64,000 nucleotides of DNA from an uncultured Ignavibacteriota bacterium (GTDB taxonomy: Bacteria > Bacteroidota > Ignavibacteria > UBA10030 > UBA8401): contig CAISDA010000006.1 of assembly GCA_903884005.1 (NCBI GenBank), positions 62,001-126,000 on the forward strand, read 5' to 3'. The notes under the pieces are model-generated. The model searched no databases and was not told where the DNA came from. It was given only the letters and a program-made list of their open reading frames with translations. Made by a program: the position numbers and the translations under genes. Shown piece by piece: positions 61,945-64,000 of the stretch (positions are counted from its first letter, which is position 1; each line of letters starts with the position of its first letter).

Positions 61945-64000
61945 TTACCGCATCTCCACCGTGCGCAAGACCGCCCGGTGATTTTTTGTGACTGCCGCAA
62001 TGACGGCATTCATTGCATTTTCTATTTCACCCTCGGTCAGCGTTCGCTCGGCCGATGCGAATCGAAGCGAGTATGCAACGCTCTTCATGCCATCGCCGAC
62101 CGACTTTCCTTCAAACAAATCGAACAACTCAACAGACCGTAACAGCATGCCTCCGCTTTCGCGAATTGTTTCTTCAATTGAAGCGGACGGTACTCCTTTT
62201 TCCACTATGAATGCTGCATCCCGTTCAACAACAGGATACTTTAAGACATGGACATATTGCTTGAAGGTACGTTCAGTTTCTTCGAGCGCTTCAAGCGAAA
62301 GCTCGGCAATGAAAACAGCCGTTTCGATCTTGAGTTTTTTGCAGACCTCCGGATGGACCCGGCCAAAATACCCCGCATAAACTCCATTTATTTCAATACC
62401 AATTCTTTGGTCAGTTAAAGGATGTTGTGCATCATAGTAAATAAATCGATATTTGTCAAGAGCAATTTTATTTAAGAGTGATGTGACGACTCCCTTCATG
62501 TCGAATATGTCCACCGCTCGTTCGGATCCGGTCCAGGATTTGGGCGCCGCCATCCCGGTCAAACAGATCCCGGTGAGTTCCCGTTCAGTGAATCCGGCGA
62601 TCGGACCGCCGGTATCGCCCGCATCGGCAACAGTGAATCCTCTTCCCATTTCAAAGATGCGCATGCTTTCGGTGCCGTAGTTGCTGTTATGGACCACCGT
62701 TTGCAGCAGCGAGACGCTCAGATTCGGACGCATGACCGACTGTTCTTTGCTGATCGGATTCATGAGTTTCACCAATGTGTCGGAGAAGATGGATGCCGTC
62801 GCTTCGTCGAGCAGACTGTTCGACACGATCTCATTGAATCCGCTGGCGACGAGCCATTCCCTCACATGGTCAGACACCGCCGCGCTGACGCGTTTGTTCG
62901 AAAAATCTATTTCACTCACCATCTTGTCGTCGATGTTCGTGAAGCCGTGCAGCCGTGCAGCCTCTTCCGCCATATCGATCTCCTGGTCGATATCGGGACG
63001 AAACGTCGGGATAATGCAATCCAACTCTCCGGGGGCGGTCTCTTCAACCTCGATGCCGATCGAGGTGAAATATCCGATCATATCGGCCGCAGGAATTTCG
63101 GTGCCCAGAATGCGGTTGACCCGGGAAGAGCGGACATGGACCGATTTTTTTTCGATGGGCACCGGGTACACGTCTATGACGCCGGCACAGACGGTGCCTC
63201 CGGCCATTTCGGTGATCAGCGACGTGGCCCGATTGAGAGCGTCGAGTGTTGCCGAGGGATCGATGCCGCGCTCGAAACGGTACGATGCATCGGTGCTTAA
63301 CCCCAGGTGCTTCGATGTCTTGCGTATGCTGACCGGATTGAAGTATGCGCTTTCAAGCAGCACCGATGTGGTCGACGCTGTGATCTCGGTATTTTCACCA
63401 CCCATGACGCCGGCAACCGCCACCGCCCTGTCTGCGTCGCAGATCATGAGTGCGTTGCCGGGGAGCGTGCGTTCTTTCCCATCCAATGTCACAAATTTTT
63501 CGTTCGCCGCGGCGGTCTTCACAACGATCGCTTTTCCGGCAAGTGTGTCGAAATCGAACGCATGAAGGGGTTGATTGTATTCGAGCATAACAAAATTCGT
63601 GGCGTCCACAACGGCATTGATAGGACGGACACCGGCGACGGTCAGGTATTTTTGCATCCACGCCGGCGACGGGCCGTTCGAGATATTCCGAATGACGCGG
63701 GCGGCGTAACGGGGACAATCGACTCTGTTTTCGATGCGCACCGAAGCTGCCGCCGCAACATCGTCGCCGATTGTTTCGGTAACAACGGACACTGGAAGCT
63801 TCAACGGGACGCCGAAGGCCGAGGCCACCTCACGGGCGATGCCGATGTGGCCCAGGCAGTCGGGACGGTTCGGCGTGACGCCGATCTCGAACGCGACATC
63901 ATCCATGCCCAAATACTCTGCAAGCGGCTGTCCGATCCTGGCATCGGCATCGAGCACCATGATGCCGGCGGCGTTTTCGCTCAGGCCCAACTCGGATTCC
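61945..64000 (-). CDS. pheT: Phenylalanine--tRNA ligase beta subunit, 5' end cut by window edge
   Basis: The frame is open to the window edge; about 684 codons are seen. The first visible stretch ELGLSENAAGIMVLDADARI is the internal SELGLSDDHSGIM-type motif, so the N-terminal tRNA-binding (OB) domain lies outside. B3/B4 editing region about 70-240, B5 about 270-345 (SRVNRILGTEIPAADMIGYF, DIDQEIDMAEEAARLHGF), the catalytic-like fold, and the C-terminal anticodon-binding domain with YPVVERDAAFIVEKGVP and FASAERTLTEGEIENAM. It charges tRNA-Phe with the PheS subunit, presumably just outside. Confidence 0.96.
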   Translation of the reverse strand, partial: ESELGLSENAAGIMVLDADARIGQPLAEYLGMDDVAFEIGVTPNRPDCLGHIGIAREVASAFGVPLKLPVSVVTETIGDDVAAAASVRIENRVDCPRYAARVIRNISNGPSPAWMQKYLTVAGVRPINAVVDATNFVMLEYNQPLHAFDFDTLAGKAIVVKTAAANEKFVTLDGKERTLPGNALMICDADRAVAVAGVMGGENTEITASTTSVLLESAYFNPVSIRKTSKHLGLSTDASYRFERGIDPSATLDALNRATSLITEMAGGTVCAGVIDVYPVPIEKKSVHVRSSRVNRILGTEIPAADMIGYFTSIGIEVEETAPGELDCIIPTFRPDIDQEIDMAEEAARLHGFTNIDDKMVSEIDFSNKRVSAAVSDHVREWLVASGFNEIVSNSLLDEATASIFSDTLVKLMNPISKEQSVMRPNLSVSLLQTVVHNSNYGTESMRIFEMGRGFTVADAGDTGGPIAGFTERELTGICLTGMAAPKSWTGSERAVDIFDMKGVVTSLLNKIALDKYRFIYYDAQHPLTDQRIGIEINGVYAGYFGRVHPEVCKKLKIETAVFIAELSLEALEETERTFKQYVHVLKYPVVERDAAFIVEKGVPSASIEETIRESGGMLLRSVELFDLFEGKSVGDGMKSVAYSLRFASAERTLTEGEIENAMNAVIAAVTKNHRAVLRTVEMR

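Noticed and set aside
1-64000. CRISPR array, prophage, insertion sequence or integron
   Set aside because: No regularly spaced identical repeats, transposase, integrase or phage structural genes were seen; the only dispersed repeat is the short palindrome family.

Overview
The window is 64 kb of a Gram-negative bacterial chromosome from the Bacteroidota/Ignavibacteria side of the FCB group. Evidence for this: two secreted proteins end in the C-terminal sorting domain of type IX secretion (NFPNPFNP type); lipid A, core LPS and lipoprotein acylation genes are present (lpxH, lpxL, waaF, lnt); a TonB-dependent receptor is present; some start sites have promoter-like TTTG/TAnnTTTG elements. There is no 16S gene, so a finer placement is not possible. 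Most of the window is GC-rich housekeeping DNA, densely coded, with many 4-base ATGA overlaps. The two sorting-domain genes look more AT-rich than the rest.

Layout. 1-10.7 kb (mostly minus): edge-truncated TonB receptor, S1-domain regulator CvfB, a 1244-residue secreted phospholipase-D-type protein, MoaD, an orphan OmpR-type response regulator, then a DUF84 NTPase, cytidine deaminase, SGNH hydrolase and MFS transporter. 10.7-16 kb (plus): nusB, a UMF1-type transporter, a DsbD-N-like secreted protein, lpxH and PBP1A. 16-22.7 kb (minus): waaF, lpxL and a partner-switching module (two PP2C phosphatases, an anti-sigma-type kinase, a STAS antagonist). 23-26.3 kb (plus): secD, secF, a second STAS protein, and a clear terminator. 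26.4-31 kb (minus): three secreted envelope proteins of unknown role. 31.2-45.8 kb (minus): mgsA, an exo-muramidase-like protein, tmRNA, a SirB1-type protein, a methionine sulfoxide reductase, a LiaF-like protein, polX, a LOG protein, trpG, trpE, threonine aldolase, lnt-PAP2-DedA, ispF, acylphosphatase and an EamA transporter. 45.9-55.7 kb (minus): msrQ, msrP, a small membrane protein, dipeptidyl peptidase IV, a YCF48/BNR-repeat sorting-domain protein, tRNA-Val and a large hybrid histidine kinase. 56-64 kb: class II photolyase (plus), then argD, coaE, rny, a 6S-like RNA, zapA, a coiled-coil protein and edge-truncated pheT (all minus).

Themes. Envelope building and repair dominates: lipid A, heptose, peptidoglycan, lipoprotein acylation, Sec translocation, type IX cargo and periplasmic methionine sulfoxide repair. 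Signalling is represented by the partner-switching module and two orphan two-component proteins. Non-coding features include tmRNA, a tRNA-Val, a long structured RNA between zapA and rny that folds like 6S RNA, and a dispersed palindrome (GGGCGAGAT..ATCTCGCCC) seen at five sites. I found no CRISPR array, prophage, insertion sequence or classical defence island. The best candidates for something undescribed are the 6S-like RNA, the palindrome family, the three-gene envelope locus at 26-31 kb and the lamin-tail/OB/phospholipase-D secreted protein.
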